Source of the DNA: Gloeothece verrucosa PCC 7822
Lineage (GTDB): Bacteria; Cyanobacteriota; Cyanobacteriia; Cyanobacteriales; Microcystaceae
Length of the DNA stretch: 64,000 bases
Direction of reading: 5' to 3'
NCBI RefSeq assembly: GCF_000147335.1
Contig: NC_014501.1
Location: 868,001-932,000, forward strand
Part shown: in pieces, positions 10,781 through 20,296 of the stretch
How positions within the stretch are numbered: position 1 is the first letter of the stretch
Layout: each line of letters opens with the position of its first letter
The notes under the pieces: model-generated
Told to the model about the DNA's origin: nothing
What the model saw: only the letters and a program-made list of their open reading frames with translations
Database searches by the model: none
Program-made: the position numbers and the translations under genes

Positions 10781-12121
10781 TTATTCACCGGTAATAGAAA
10801 GTTTATCCACCCAAACTCGCGGACAAACGCCTCTAGGGGTAACTTCTGCTTCGGGTTCGACAAAAATGATCGACTCTAAGAGTTTGAGAAAATCACCGGC
10901 TACGGTAGCGGAGTCGATACTGGTTAATTCCCCATTATTAACCAACCAACCATCAAACGGCAAAGAAAATGATCCCTGTAAAGCATTCACTCCGGCATGA
11001 AGCGCTTGAACACTATCAATGAGAACCACATTTTCGGCTTTATCTAAACTCAAACTTTCGCCATTGGTTTCTCCGGCCAAGACATGATAATAATTTGGAC
11101 TAATGCTCACTTTTGCTCCTAAGTCAGCATTACCAGTGGGTTGAGCGTTCATCCGTTTGGCTGTTCCTACACTATGGAGAAAACCGGTGAGAATACCTTT
11201 TTCGATCAGGGGAACTCGACGAGTAGGAGTTCCTTCGCCGTCAAAGGTTTCTACTGAGATATTGTCTGGGTACAGTGCATCATCATACACCGATAACCAA
11301 GAAGAGGCGATTTGTTTTCCTAAAGAGTCAGGGGTAGAAAGACTTTGTTTATCGAGAATACTTTGAGCATTGTACAGATTAGAAAAAGCCCCCAGTAAGC
11401 TTAAAAAGGCTTTAGGAGAGAAAACCACCCGATATTGAGCAGTTTTAATCGGTTTATAATCTAAGTGACTGATGGTTTTTTTGGCGGCTTCTTTGAGACA
11501 TCCATCAATATCTAAATTATTTAAGCTGCGGCTGATTTTAATAGCGCCAGCACTGCGGGGTTTTTTACCTTCTTGTTCGGTTTTGGTATATAGATAAATC
11601 GAGGCATAAGAACGAGATTCCTGCCGCAAGGCTCCTTCGCTGTTAAGATAGAAGCGCTCCACATCTTGTTGTCCGATGCCATTATAAGGGACTGCAACAA
11701 TGGCCGGGTGTGCATCCATTAAGGTTTTTTCGGCGGCAATTAATTTTTCAATTAAGGTTGCAGCAGGCGCTTGAGGTAATCTTTCGATTTTGATGTCTGC
11801 GGTTGGGGCTTTGGCTTCGGGGCTAAAGTCAGGTATATTTTCTTTTACGCCAAACTGACTAGCTTCATAAGCGGTTTTTAGGGCTAAATCTAGGCCCAAT
11901 GCGTCAACATCTGTAGTGGTGGTGACTCCGACTAAGTTATCTTTATTCCAAACCCGTACAATCACTGTAGAACGGTTAGCGGCTTCTACTTGTTTTGGTT
12001 TGCCGCCAAAAACTTCTGCACTGGTTTCATCTATTAAGGAACCATAGATATCAAATTTTTCTATTCCTATTTTTTGGGCGCTGGTTTGGGCGTAGTTGGC
12101 AATTTCTTCGACTTTGGGCAT
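10781..12121 (-). CDS. PmbA/TldE family protein
   Basis: The 446-residue protein matches the PmbA/TldE half of the TldD/TldE metallopeptidase system over its length, including a GVNALQGSFSLPFDG-type C-terminal block. The HExxxH zinc motif of TldD is absent, as expected for the E partner. Family members act in the cytoplasm with TldD to degrade unfolded peptides and mature some modified peptides. No tldD gene lies next to it, so the partner must be elsewhere. No membrane segment or signal is visible. It is convergent with the hydrolase gene on its downstream side. Confidence 0.9.
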   Translation of the reverse strand: MPKVEEIANYAQTSAQKIGIEKFDIYGSLIDETSAEVFGGKPKQVEAANRSTVIVRVWNKDNLVGVTTTTDVDALGLDLALKTAYEASQFGVKENIPDFSPEAKAPTADIKIERLPQAPAATLIEKLIAAEKTLMDAHPAIVAVPYNGIGQQDVERFYLNSEGALRQESRSYASIYLYTKTEQEGKKPRSAGAIKISRSLNNLDIDGCLKEAAKKTISHLDYKPIKTAQYRVVFSPKAFLSLLGAFSNLYNAQSILDKQSLSTPDSLGKQIASSWLSVYDDALYPDNISVETFDGEGTPTRRVPLIEKGILTGFLHSVGTAKRMNAQPTGNADLGAKVSISPNYYHVLAGETNGESLSLDKAENVVLIDSVQALHAGVNALQGSFSLPFDGWLVNNGELTSIDSATVAGDFLKLLESIIFVEPEAEVTPRGVCPRVWVDKLSITGE

Positions 12122-12246
12122 GGTTTTAGGTATTTATTGAGGGTGCAAGATGGGTTTATTGGGTAACACAGTTACCATTAATAGTATAAAGATTAATCGG
12201 GAGAACTGTCATGTCATAATTGGGAAATAACTCTTGCCAATAAAAA

Positions 12247-12606
12247 CTATTCCTGTGTTTCTTGCAAACCCAAGATAGCAGCTAATGCTTTAGCTATCTG
12301 TTCTATATAAATTTCATCAAGATGGCCCAATAATCTAATAATTCTAGAATTGTCAATAACTCGAATTTGTTCACAAAGAATTACAGACTCTTGATTTAAG
12401 CCACCTATTCCTGCTGTAATCAAGACATGAGATGGTAAAATAACACGGCGAATTTTTGTGGTAAACGGAGCAATAATTGTATGAGGACTAACCGCATTAG
12501 CCCTATCTATTTGTAAAACTACAACAGGTCTTATTCCTTTTTGTTCTGTACCAATGACAGGGTTAAGATCGCATAAGACAACATCGCCTCGCTTAACCTC
12601 TACCAT
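12247..12606 (-). CDS. MazF/PemK-type toxin endoribonuclease
   Basis: The 119-residue protein has the MazF/PemK fold signatures: GDVVLCDLNPVIGTEQKG at the start, the RPVVVLQ strand, and the SHVLI...ICEQIRVID block that follows. MazF toxins cut mRNA at short sequences until neutralised by a co-encoded antitoxin. It overlaps the upstream antitoxin gene by 7 bp, the usual arrangement of a type II pair. The residues forming the nucleic-acid pocket (R near the start, T/S in IIAPFTTKIRR) are present, so it may be active. Confidence 0.9.
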   Translation of the reverse strand: MVEVKRGDVVLCDLNPVIGTEQKGIRPVVVLQIDRANAVSPHTIIAPFTTKIRRVILPSHVLITAGIGGLNQESVILCEQIRVIDNSRIIRLLGHLDEIYIEQIAKALAAILGLQETQE

Positions 12607-12830
12607 TGAATTTCATTCCTCGCTAGACGATTTTCATAATCTTCTAAATTAGATAGATAGTCAGAAAAATCTGCTTCAAAAATTTCAATATCTTCTTGAA
12701 GCTGTTCCTCTAATTGAGATGGTACTTGATTATTTTTATGAATCAAAAAATCTATAAAATCATTGACCTCTTGTAAAAGAGGTTCGGGAAGCGTTCGCAG
12801 TTTTTCAATTGCTAGGTCACGGATGGTCAT
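12600..12830 (-). CDS. DUF2281-type antitoxin
   Basis: The protein has 76 residues and starts MTIRDLAIEKLRTLPEP, followed by EVNDFIDFLI, the DUF2281 signature found in many cyanobacterial antitoxins. The C-terminal half is acidic, as expected for the part that wraps the toxin. It is the first gene of the two-gene operon and its end overlaps the MazF start. Autoregulation is usual in such pairs, but no DNA-binding motif can be picked out with certainty. Confidence 0.85.
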   Translation of the reverse strand: MTIRDLAIEKLRTLPEPLLQEVNDFIDFLIHKNNQVPSQLEEQLQEDIEIFEADFSDYLSNLEDYENRLARNEIQW

Positions 12831-12933
12831 TTATGGTATTTTATTGATTTTAGGTTAAGTATATCATAAATTTTAAACTAATTTTTTTTTAATGTTAAGA
12901 TAAGATGGTGATTTCCTTGGCTTTTACGGGTTT

Positions 12934-13449
12934 ATGGGACAAGAATTAATTGATTTGAGAATGAGTATTTTAGAAAGCCGCTATGAGGATGCTTTAGCCA
13001 TTGTTGATGATCTAGAGGAAATGAGTAAACAAGCTATTATTAGAAGTATTGATTTTTTTTTAGTGCGTTTACTTGTCCATCTTCTGAAAAATCAGGTTGA
13101 GGAGCGTTTAACCAATTCTTGGGCGGCTTCTATTGTGGATTCTATTCGACAGATTAAAAAACTGAATTTAAAAGATAATAAACGCTCTTATTATATTAAT
13201 GCTGATGAATGGCAAGAGTTTTTAGAGGATGCTTTTGAGGATGCTATTCGGTTAGCGAGTGTTGAAATATTAGGCGGCAATTTAAAACCTAAACAAATTT
13301 TATCTCGAGTTGATCAAGTTCAAGTGATACAACTCGCTCAAGAGTTACTCGCTTTGACTTATAATTATGAAAGTAAAGCGTTACCTGAGCAAGTTGATCG
13401 GTTTTTAAGCCATTTACCGGGGGGTCAGGAATGGCTTGACGAAGAGTAG
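12934..13449 (+). CDS. DUF29-like protein
   Basis: The 171-residue helical protein has the pattern of the cyanobacterial DUF29 family (YEDALAIVDDLEEMSK, then an R...LVHLLK segment). No catalytic motif is visible. The family is highly duplicated in cyanobacteria; its function is not established, although it is often found near toxin-antitoxin or mobile genes. It lies 62 bp upstream of the DUF262 gene and could be co-transcribed with it. Confidence 0.7.
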   Translation: MGQELIDLRMSILESRYEDALAIVDDLEEMSKQAIIRSIDFFLVRLLVHLLKNQVEERLTNSWAASIVDSIRQIKKLNLKDNKRSYYINADEWQEFLEDAFEDAIRLASVEILGGNLKPKQILSRVDQVQVIQLAQELLALTYNYESKALPEQVDRFLSHLPGGQEWLDEE

Positions 13450-13510
13450 AATATTAGTAGGCAATACTCGCCCTGTTCATTTTTTAATTTATATACGAAA
13501 GGAGCTATCA

Positions 13511-14680
13511 ATGATACTAGCACCATCTGAAGAAACAATGTGGGATGTTACTCGTTCAGGTAAGCCGCCAAAAATGTCTGATGATGATATTAATGAAAAA
13601 TATGATAAAGGAGAAAAAAGAATATTAACGGAAATGAATCGAGAAAAGTTACCTACTTTTGCGGCTTCTTTAAAAAATCCAAATTATATAGAAATTCGTC
13701 CTTTTTATCAAAGAAGACCTCGTTGGGATAAAAAAAGGCAATCAAGACTCATCGAATCTTTTTTAATTAATATTCCTGTTCCTCCTATAATTTTATATGA
13801 AAAAGATTATAATTCCTATGAAGTCATGGATGGTCAGCAAAGAATTACTGCTATTCAAGATTTTTATGATGATAAATTAAAGCTTACAGGACTAGAAATT
13901 TGGCCTGAACTTAATGGAAAAACTTATAAAAAACTACCGGCAAAAATAAAAGCAGGTATTGACCGTCGTTCTATATCATCTATAGTTTTGATTACAGAGT
14001 CAACAGCAGATCCCGAAGAAGCATTTTTTTTAAAACAACTTGCATTTGAGCGTTTAAACACAGGAGGAGTAGCTTTAAGTCGTCAGGAAATAAGACACTG
14101 TTTATATTATGGACAGTTTGATCAACTATTAATTGAACTTTCAAAAAATACTTTTTTTGCCAAAGCCTGGGGAATTACTCTTGATAAGCCAGAAGAACTG
14201 GATAAAAACAACTTCTATAAAAAAATGGAAGATACTGAATTAATTCTGCGTTTTTTTGCTTTGAGACATATTGCTAGTTTTAAAGGAAATTTTGAAAATT
14301 TTTTAAACTCATATATGATGAACAGTCTCAAATTTTCCGACAAAGATATAGAAATTCTGCGAGATATTTTTTTGAAAACTATTGAAATGGCTCATCAAAT
14401 TTATGGAGATAAGTTATTTAAACCTTTTGATCCCTCTTCAAATACTTGGAACTCTTCCTCTTACAAAGCCTATTATGATGCTGTAATGGTTGGTTTAAGT
14501 AATCATCTATCTAGTAGTGATATTTTAATTCAAAAAAAATCAACAGTGATTGAAAAAACCAAAGAGCTTTTTAAAACAAGAGAAGCAAAACTATTTACAG
14601 GTCAAGGAAAAACTAAAGCTGATCTTGAAAAAAGGATTGATTTATTTAATAAAATGTTAGAGCAGATCATTGAAGAATAA
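13511..14680 (+). CDS. DUF262 (ParB/Srx-like) domain protein
   Basis: The 389-residue protein has the DUF262 fold: RPFYQRRPRWDKKRQSRLIESFLINIPVPPI at about 65-95, the DGQQR motif at about 112-116 and a RLNTGG segment near 187-192. In GmrSD/BrxU-like proteins the DGQQR region binds nucleotide and drives cleavage of modified DNA, but this copy lacks an obvious DUF1524 HNH tail. ATG 13511 is chosen because AAAGGAG lies 6-13 bases upstream; the in-frame ATG at 13436 overlaps the previous gene. Its stop overlaps the start of the HEPN gene (TAATG), so the two are translationally coupled. Together they look like a defence or toxin-antitoxin module; this role is inferred. Confidence 0.85.
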   Translation: MILAPSEETMWDVTRSGKPPKMSDDDINEKYDKGEKRILTEMNREKLPTFAASLKNPNYIEIRPFYQRRPRWDKKRQSRLIESFLINIPVPPIILYEKDYNSYEVMDGQQRITAIQDFYDDKLKLTGLEIWPELNGKTYKKLPAKIKAGIDRRSISSIVLITESTADPEEAFFLKQLAFERLNTGGVALSRQEIRHCLYYGQFDQLLIELSKNTFFAKAWGITLDKPEELDKNNFYKKMEDTELILRFFALRHIASFKGNFENFLNSYMMNSLKFSDKDIEILRDIFLKTIEMAHQIYGDKLFKPFDPSSNTWNSSSYKAYYDAVMVGLSNHLSSSDILIQKKSTVIEKTKELFKTREAKLFTGQGKTKADLEKRIDLFNKMLEQIIEE

Positions 14681-15744
14681 TGTTTGATGAACTTATCAAA
14701 ACCATGAAAGGGAACATTTCTACAGTTCGTTCTCTGGTACAAACTAATGAAAAACTACGTGATATTTTTTTTGGTAAGGCGTTTACATTTGAAAAGACTG
14801 AGCATGATTATTTAGATTTAACTTCTATTAAAAATACTATTCCAAATGTTGATGATTGGAGAGTTTATGATCATTGTGCTGTTGTAACAAGACTTTATGC
14901 TATTTATGAAAATTTTATTGAAAGTTTGATTAAAGATTGGATAGCAAGGCTACCAAATTTATTTTCTTGTTATTTAGATTTACCTGAAGAAATACGAGGA
15001 ACGCATCAGATAGGCGTAGCTAATTTATTAATTGTACTCAAAAAGAAAAAAAATAGATATGAACATCTTTCAATTGAGGACGTTATTCGAGGTTTATATT
15101 TAGGGAATACTCCTAATCAAAACCAATATGATCTAATTCCCGATGCCTTCCTTTTTCACGATCAGAACTTACGAAAAGATGCTTTACAAAAATTATTCGC
15201 TGAAGCCGGTATATCAAAAGCGTGGAATTGGGTAGAAAATCATAGAAGCGTAAAGTCTTTTATAAAAGAAGTTTTAGGTGATGAAAATACTCCTGAAGGA
15301 GAACTAAAAGAACTGATTGATTATCGCAATGAAGCCGCTCACGGTGCTATTATTGATAATGTTTTAGGATATAGAAGATTATTAGACTTGTGCGGTTTTG
15401 TGGAGGTTTTATGTCAAGCATTGGCTGATTTAGTAACCTATCATATTATTGAACGGCAAAAATCAATAAATAAAGTTAAAGATATTGGGAAAATCATCGA
15501 GTGGTATAAAACGTCTAAAGCAGCAGTAGCTAAAATTATAGATGCTAATTTATCTGTTGGAAATACTGTTTTTTTAGTGGATAAAAATAAATCATACTGT
15601 CAAATAGTCAAAATTAAAAGTATTCAAATAGATGATATTTCTCAGCCAGAGGTATTGATTACTATTGAAACAGAAGTAGGATTACAATTTGATCAAGATG
15701 CTAGAAAAGATGTGAGCATTTATATAAATGTTTTAAAAAATTAA
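14680..15744 (+). CDS. HEPN-domain protein (MAE_28990-like), putative RNase
   Basis: The 354-residue protein matches the MAE_28990/MAE_18760-like HEPN family. The YRNEAAHG sequence near residue 220 gives the R-x4-H motif that forms the active site of HEPN RNases. An N-terminal helical part and a C-terminal beta-rich region of about 70 residues flank the core. HEPN proteins act as toxins or abortive-infection RNases. The coupled DUF262 gene is the likely partner, either antitoxin-like sensor or nuclease. AT-rich codon use matches its partner but differs from the adjacent ppx gene, which suits acquired DNA. Confidence 0.8.
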   Translation: MFDELIKTMKGNISTVRSLVQTNEKLRDIFFGKAFTFEKTEHDYLDLTSIKNTIPNVDDWRVYDHCAVVTRLYAIYENFIESLIKDWIARLPNLFSCYLDLPEEIRGTHQIGVANLLIVLKKKKNRYEHLSIEDVIRGLYLGNTPNQNQYDLIPDAFLFHDQNLRKDALQKLFAEAGISKAWNWVENHRSVKSFIKEVLGDENTPEGELKELIDYRNEAAHGAIIDNVLGYRRLLDLCGFVEVLCQALADLVTYHIIERQKSINKVKDIGKIIEWYKTSKAAVAKIIDANLSVGNTVFLVDKNKSYCQIVKIKSIQIDDISQPEVLITIETEVGLQFDQDARKDVSIYINVLKN

Positions 15745-15860
15745 TTTAGGCGACAAGAGAGATCATCCGTTCTGATTTTCTGACAATTTTTGCAAGTCGC
15801 TAATTAACTCCTATTAATTTAATTTGGCTTGTTTATCCCTTGTCTATCTTTTAAACCTAG

Positions 15861-15912
15861 TGCGGAACTCGTTCCGCAGCCCAGCCTATGAGGATGCGCT
15901 CTGAACGCATCC
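15861..15912. repeat. Two adjacent perfect hairpins between convergent genes
   Basis: TGCGGAAC-TC-GTTCCGCA (15861-15878) is followed by GGATGCG...CGCATCC (15892-15912). Both stems are perfect, and they lie between the converging HEPN and ppx genes. They could terminate the leftward and rightward transcripts or be a dispersed palindromic repeat. No long T-run is present except CCACCCTTTT after the second hairpin. Confidence 0.6.
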
Positions 15913-15919
15913 CACCCTT

Positions 15920-17524
15920 TTAAACCTTAACCGGAGCCGCTTCTAAAGTCGCCACCACTTTAACATTATATTCTTCCTCAAAAACCAGCTTTTTGTAATC
16001 TAAATTCCACAGTTCCAAAGCACAATCATCATCCGGTTGACTCGGGAATAAATGTAAATGTAGGGTTTTGTATTCAGGGTCATACTTACAGTCTAATCGC
16101 GCAATTCCTCCGATTTGCCGGCGGTCTAAAGCAACAGCAATCCGTAAAATACTACTGAGTTGTTTAATCATTTTGCGCTGAATATCCGGCAACTTACTAT
16201 AAGGAATATGTTTTTTTCTCGGTTTACTCTTGCGGTGATAGCGGGCGATATTGGCAATTAATTCTAGTTCCACCTCAGTATAGCCCAACAACTCACCATT
16301 ACGAATTAAATAATAGGAATGTTTATGGTGGGAAGAATGACTAATATACAAGCCGCAATTATGTAAAATTGCTGCCGCCCACAGGAACTCTTTTTCTTCA
16401 CTTCCCCAAGTATGAAGAGTGCCCTGAATTTGGTCAAATAAACTGAGTGCAAAAGCGGCTACTCGTTTGGCATGGTCTAAATTGACATCATATTTATGGC
16501 CAATTTTAAACACACTGCGCTGACGAATTTCACTTTGATAGCGCAAGCGATCCGCAATATATCCATGAGTCAGCATCCAGTCTACAATCATTCCCTCACG
16601 CAAAGCGCGTTCACAGAGGGTAATAGTCTCTATTTTTAACATAGTCATGGCTTCTAATAAAACCACCGATCCGGCTAAAATAATCTCGGCGCGTTTGTCC
16701 GACATACCCGGAATCATAAGCCTTTGCTCAAAACTCATAGAAGCGAAACGCTTGAGCATTTCTTTAATATCTTTACGAGTAATTTGATAGCCATTGAGAG
16801 GACTCGGAACAGACCCCAATTTTTCTAAAGCATGGATAGTGGCTAACGTTTCAATAGTACCAGAAGTTCCCACTAAACGCGGTTCTTCTTCTGGCTTTAA
16901 ATAAGTCCGCAATTCATCAATGGGACGTTCTATCATTCCCCGCACATAAGCCCGTAGGATAGCAAATTCTTTATCACTAATGGGATCGCTATGAACAAAA
17001 TCTTGAGTTAAACGCACGGCCCCAACTTTTGTACTACTCAAGAAACGAGCATCATCTGAGTCAGCTAAAATGATCTCTGTAGAACCGCCGCCAATATCAA
17101 TAATAATATGCGGCTGGTTTTGAAAATCCATGCCAGATAAAACCCCTAAATAGATGCGTCTGGCTTCTTCATAACCCGAAATAAGATTAACAACGATCCC
17201 GACTTCCTGTTCTATCTGTTGTAAAAATTCATAGCCATTGGGGGCTTCTCGGGTGGCACTGGTGGCCACTGCCACGATATGATCTGCATTTAAACTGATG
17301 GCAAAGTCTTTACATCGTTTTAAGGTAGCGAGTGATCTTTCCATAGCGGCTGAGGTAAGTTCCCCGGTTTTTGGGTCTCGGTCCCCGAGTCTAACAGTAT
17401 CTTTTTCTCGGGCGATAATGGTAAAAGCGGGTATGGTGGGATCGATGTGAACCACTACCATGTGGATCGAGTTGGTTCCAATATCAATAGCCGCCAAAAT
17501 ACAGGGATCTGACTGAGTCGTCAT
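15920..17524 (-). CDS. ppx: Exopolyphosphatase / guanosine pentaphosphatase family
   Basis: The 534-residue protein hydrolyses polyphosphate and/or pppGpp. The actin-like ATPase-fold phosphate-1 motif AAIDIGTNSIHMVV is near residue 10-22 and IIDIGGGSTEII near 150. The Ppx/GppA domain occupies the first 310 residues and an HD-like helical domain the rest, with HNCGLYISHSSHHKHS near 390. Full length supports a functional enzyme. The frame continues upstream to 17611, but the 29 added residues are low complexity, so the ATG at 17524 just before the conserved domain is preferred; neither has a strong ribosome-binding site. Confidence 0.92.
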   Translation of the reverse strand: MTTQSDPCILAAIDIGTNSIHMVVVHIDPTIPAFTIIAREKDTVRLGDRDPKTGELTSAAMERSLATLKRCKDFAISLNADHIVAVATSATREAPNGYEFLQQIEQEVGIVVNLISGYEEARRIYLGVLSGMDFQNQPHIIIDIGGGSTEIILADSDDARFLSSTKVGAVRLTQDFVHSDPISDKEFAILRAYVRGMIERPIDELRTYLKPEEEPRLVGTSGTIETLATIHALEKLGSVPSPLNGYQITRKDIKEMLKRFASMSFEQRLMIPGMSDKRAEIILAGSVVLLEAMTMLKIETITLCERALREGMIVDWMLTHGYIADRLRYQSEIRQRSVFKIGHKYDVNLDHAKRVAAFALSLFDQIQGTLHTWGSEEKEFLWAAAILHNCGLYISHSSHHKHSYYLIRNGELLGYTEVELELIANIARYHRKSKPRKKHIPYSKLPDIQRKMIKQLSSILRIAVALDRRQIGGIARLDCKYDPEYKTLHLHLFPSQPDDDCALELWNLDYKKLVFEEEYNVKVVATLEAAPVKV

Positions 17525-18280
17525 AGCAGTGTGTTCAGGGTTAGGGATACTTTCATGATCAGAGTTTATTCTAGCGTTTCCTAGGTAAGACTTTTTAAAG
17601 ATTTCTAACACAGAAGACGGGTAACGATAAATAATAACCGAGTTTGAATGTCATTACGCGCCACCCCAGTGCTGTATATTTTTAGGGTTTTTTTACTATT
17701 TGGTTTCCCCTGTTTCCTTTTATATTAGGATGCTCAAGGACAAAAGGTTTTAAAGTTAATCTTATCTTCTCTTAAATTTATGCGGCTTAGGCTTATGAAA
17801 TCTTTTTTTTCATTTTAGGACTTACGCACTGTAACGAATGAGAGTCGGGTGATAGATTATTGGATCTGCCTTCGCTATTTCCTTGGCAAGGCCAAGGATG
17901 ACATAAAACAAACAGCAAGCCCAACAGCCAAAGAAAGCCCGATCAATTTGGGAGCGTCGCGCTTCGACTAATACCCATCATCAGAACAGGATAGATGTTA
18001 TTTTGTTTTTTCAAGATGCTGAGACTAAGAACACAATTAGAGAAAATTTACTTATCTCAGAAGTCATAAATTAATACAGAACTTTAGAAAGATGAATTCT
18101 CATGTATTACTTTTTACGATTGTAATCGTAATCATCGTTCAAGTATGGACTTAAAAAACAAGACATTTGCTCAACAATATTCAGTAAATGTTAACTTCTT
18201 AAAGTTGATTTCTTGTTTTTAGAGAATACTTGAAAAACCCCATATAACCCGATAAGAACAAAGATTTAAGGAGTATAAAG
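17525..18280. other. Long intergenic region without a clear gene
   Basis: About 750 bp between divergently transcribed ppx and the KGG gene. It contains T-rich stretches, a GGACTTACGCACTG sequence at about 17818-17831 of the type often seen at ends of cyanobacterial mobile elements, and a GTCGCGCTTCGACTA inverted-repeat patch near 17955-17970. No open frame looks coding. Promoters for both flanking genes should lie here, and an AAGGAG site sits just before the KGG gene. Confidence 0.4.
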
Positions 18281-18508
18281 ATGTCTGATACCAGTAAGCG
18301 CGGATTTGCTTCAATGGATGAGGATAAACAACGGGAAATCGCCAGTAAAGGCGGTAAAGCCGCTCATGAAAAAGGAACAGCCCATGAGTTTACCTCAGAA
18401 GAAGCCAGAGAAGCCGGTAGCAAAGGAGGAAAAGCTGTAAGTCAAGATCGTGAACATATGGCCGAAATCGGTCGAGAAGGTGGCAAAAAAAGCCACAAAA
18501 ATGACTAA
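18281..18508 (+). CDS. KGG-repeat stress-induced protein
   Basis: This 75-residue hydrophilic protein consists largely of Con-10/KGG repeats: SKGGKAAHEKG, SKGGKAVSQDR and REGGKKSHKND. Proteins of this family (like B. subtilis GsiB and fungal Con-10) are made in general stress or desiccation and are thought to act as disordered protectants. An AAGGAG ribosome-binding site lies a few bases upstream and a rho-independent terminator follows, so it is a monocistronic unit. Confidence 0.9.
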   Translation: MSDTSKRGFASMDEDKQREIASKGGKAAHEKGTAHEFTSEEAREAGSKGGKAVSQDREHMAEIGREGGKKSHKND

Positions 18509-18550
18509 ATAACTCATCAGATGAATTGAACATTGATACCCTAAGCCTTA

Positions 18551-18580
18551 AAGCCCTGCTAGAATGTGGGGCTTTTCTTT
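18551..18580 (+). terminator. Rho-independent terminator after KGG gene
   Basis: AAGCCC (18551-18556) pairs with GGGCTT (18568-18573), followed by TTTCTTT. It lies 43 bp after the stop. Confidence 0.8.
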
Positions 18581-18660
18581 AGGGGAGAGGGAACAGAGGA
18601 TAATTTTGAAGGCATTTGTTGGATAATAGAGATCTTACACAACTAATCTCAACAATTAGC

Positions 18661-19356
18661 ATGGATATCAATGAACTTTTAAAACGATACACACAAGGGG
18701 AAAGAGAGTTTCAAAAAAGTAACTTACAGGAAGTAGAATTAATAAAAGTTAATCTCAGTAGGGCTGACTTCTCATATTCAGATTTTCGTTCCTCTCGACT
18801 GGGGAAAACAAATTTTTCGGCTGCCTGTTTTTTAGGAGCGGATTTCAGTGAAGCAATTTTATGGGGAACAGATTTTAGCAAAGCTAATTTAGAAAAAGCT
18901 ATATTACGGGAGGTAGACCTAAGCGGCGCAATTCTCACTGAAGCTAATCTAACCCAAGTGAATTTGATTAAAGCTACTTTAGGAGGAGCCAATCTGAGTT
19001 TAGCTCAATTACCGGGTGCGATTGTCTACGAAGCAGATTTTCGTCCTACCTCCGAACAAAGAACCAATCTTACACAAGCCAATTTAAGTGCAGCTAACTT
19101 AAGTTATGCCAAACTCAATGGGGCTAATTTGTATCAAGCTCAACTGATGAATGCTCAACTTTGTAGGGCAGATTTAAGTAAGGGAATTTGGCAGAATTGT
19201 TTACCCACTGACCTGAGTGAAGCGAATTTGCAAAATGCCGACCTCAGTTATGCAGATTTGAGCGGAGCTATTCTGTGTTATGCTGACTTGACAGGTGCAG
19301 ACCTTACAGGTACTATTTTAACCAATGTAGACCTTACAGGGGCAATTTTGCCTTAA
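18661..19356 (+). CDS. Pentapeptide-repeat protein
   Basis: The 231-residue protein consists almost entirely of A(D/N)LxX pentapeptides (LSRADFSYSDF, LSEANLQNADLSYADL), which fold into a right-handed quadrilateral beta-helix. The first 20 residues form a short helix. Such proteins are numerous in cyanobacteria and their roles are mostly unknown; some bind gyrase or target thylakoid compartments. No signal or membrane segment is present. The frame reaches back to a TTG at 18616, but ATG 18661 is the better start. Confidence 0.88.
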   Translation: MDINELLKRYTQGEREFQKSNLQEVELIKVNLSRADFSYSDFRSSRLGKTNFSAACFLGADFSEAILWGTDFSKANLEKAILREVDLSGAILTEANLTQVNLIKATLGGANLSLAQLPGAIVYEADFRPTSEQRTNLTQANLSAANLSYAKLNGANLYQAQLMNAQLCRADLSKGIWQNCLPTDLSEANLQNADLSYADLSGAILCYADLTGADLTGTILTNVDLTGAILP

Positions 19357-19506
19357 ATCAACCCATTTTTGTCAAATAAAATCGACTAAATTAAATTATT
19401 CTTTTTAATTTCTAGTCTAAAAAAATGGGCTAACAATATTAATAGGCTACATGGGCTAAAAATTTAAATAATTTTGACAATTTTTTTCAAAAATTGAACC
19501 GAAAAA

Positions 19507-20178
19507 ATGAACAAATTGTCCACTCAGTTAGCACTTAGTACCGTCGGCACAATTATCGCCAGTTCTATAGTTTATTTAGGACCGGCTCAGGCAGCCGCTT
19601 TTAAATTCTATATTGATCCAGAAAATTCTTCAATCTCGGGCGATCTTAAAGGGAGTCTAAGTTTTGATCAAGAAAAAACTAATTTAACAGGTGTGGGTTT
19701 TGAACAAGCTACTTTATCTCAATTGCCCGAGGCAAAATTTAACTTTAAATTCAGGAGTGATGTGTATATTGCTAACGGATATTTGTCCAAGTTTAATTTA
19801 TCCGAGCCAACCTTTTATTTTAATTCTGGCAACTTAGTCGGGATAAACATTAATGGATTTTCAGATGCGGTTCAACTGCCTTCGGCTTTTCCCAAAAATT
19901 ATGCCGGTGAGTTTCCGGTGTTTTTTGGAAGCGGGAATTTTTCAATTAGCGGCGATTATTTAATAGAACAAGTGGCGGGTAATGTGGATAAATTGATTAT
20001 TGCAACAGATGCAAAAGGCCGGCTAATTGCTGTAAACAATTTAGGTTTTGAACCCTACAATTTTGACGGTCAAGGCCAAGTGATTTTTCAGGCGGTTCCA
20101 GAACCCATGACCATTTTAGGATCAGCTACAGCTATAGGTTTTAGCCTATTTTTCCGAAGAAAACCCGCGAAAAAATAG
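19507..20178 (+). CDS. PEP-CTERM exported protein
   Basis: The 223-residue protein has a signal peptide (about residues 1-29, ending AQA) and a beta-rich middle. It ends with VPEPMTILGSATAIGFSLFF then RRKPAKK: the PEP motif, transmembrane helix and basic tail of a PEP-CTERM sorting signal. In cyanobacteria such proteins are handled by an exosortase and placed in or through the cell envelope. The central domain has no motif I can name. The gene stands alone with AT-rich flanks. Confidence 0.88.
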   Translation: MNKLSTQLALSTVGTIIASSIVYLGPAQAAAFKFYIDPENSSISGDLKGSLSFDQEKTNLTGVGFEQATLSQLPEAKFNFKFRSDVYIANGYLSKFNLSEPTFYFNSGNLVGININGFSDAVQLPSAFPKNYAGEFPVFFGSGNFSISGDYLIEQVAGNVDKLIIATDAKGRLIAVNNLGFEPYNFDGQGQVIFQAVPEPMTILGSATAIGFSLFFRRKPAKK

Positions 20179-20296
20179 AAATTTAAGATTTGGGTGGGCA
20201 CTCCCCGCCCGATAAAATAACGTCTTGGTAGCTGAGGTTTGTTAGGATGGAAGAAATTTAGCCAACATCCAAGACCTTAAACAAAGATTATTATTT

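Noticed and set aside
17818..17975. Insertion sequence in the ppx-KGG gap
   Set aside because: Only an end-like GGACTTACGCA string is present, with no transposase frame and no second terminal repeat.
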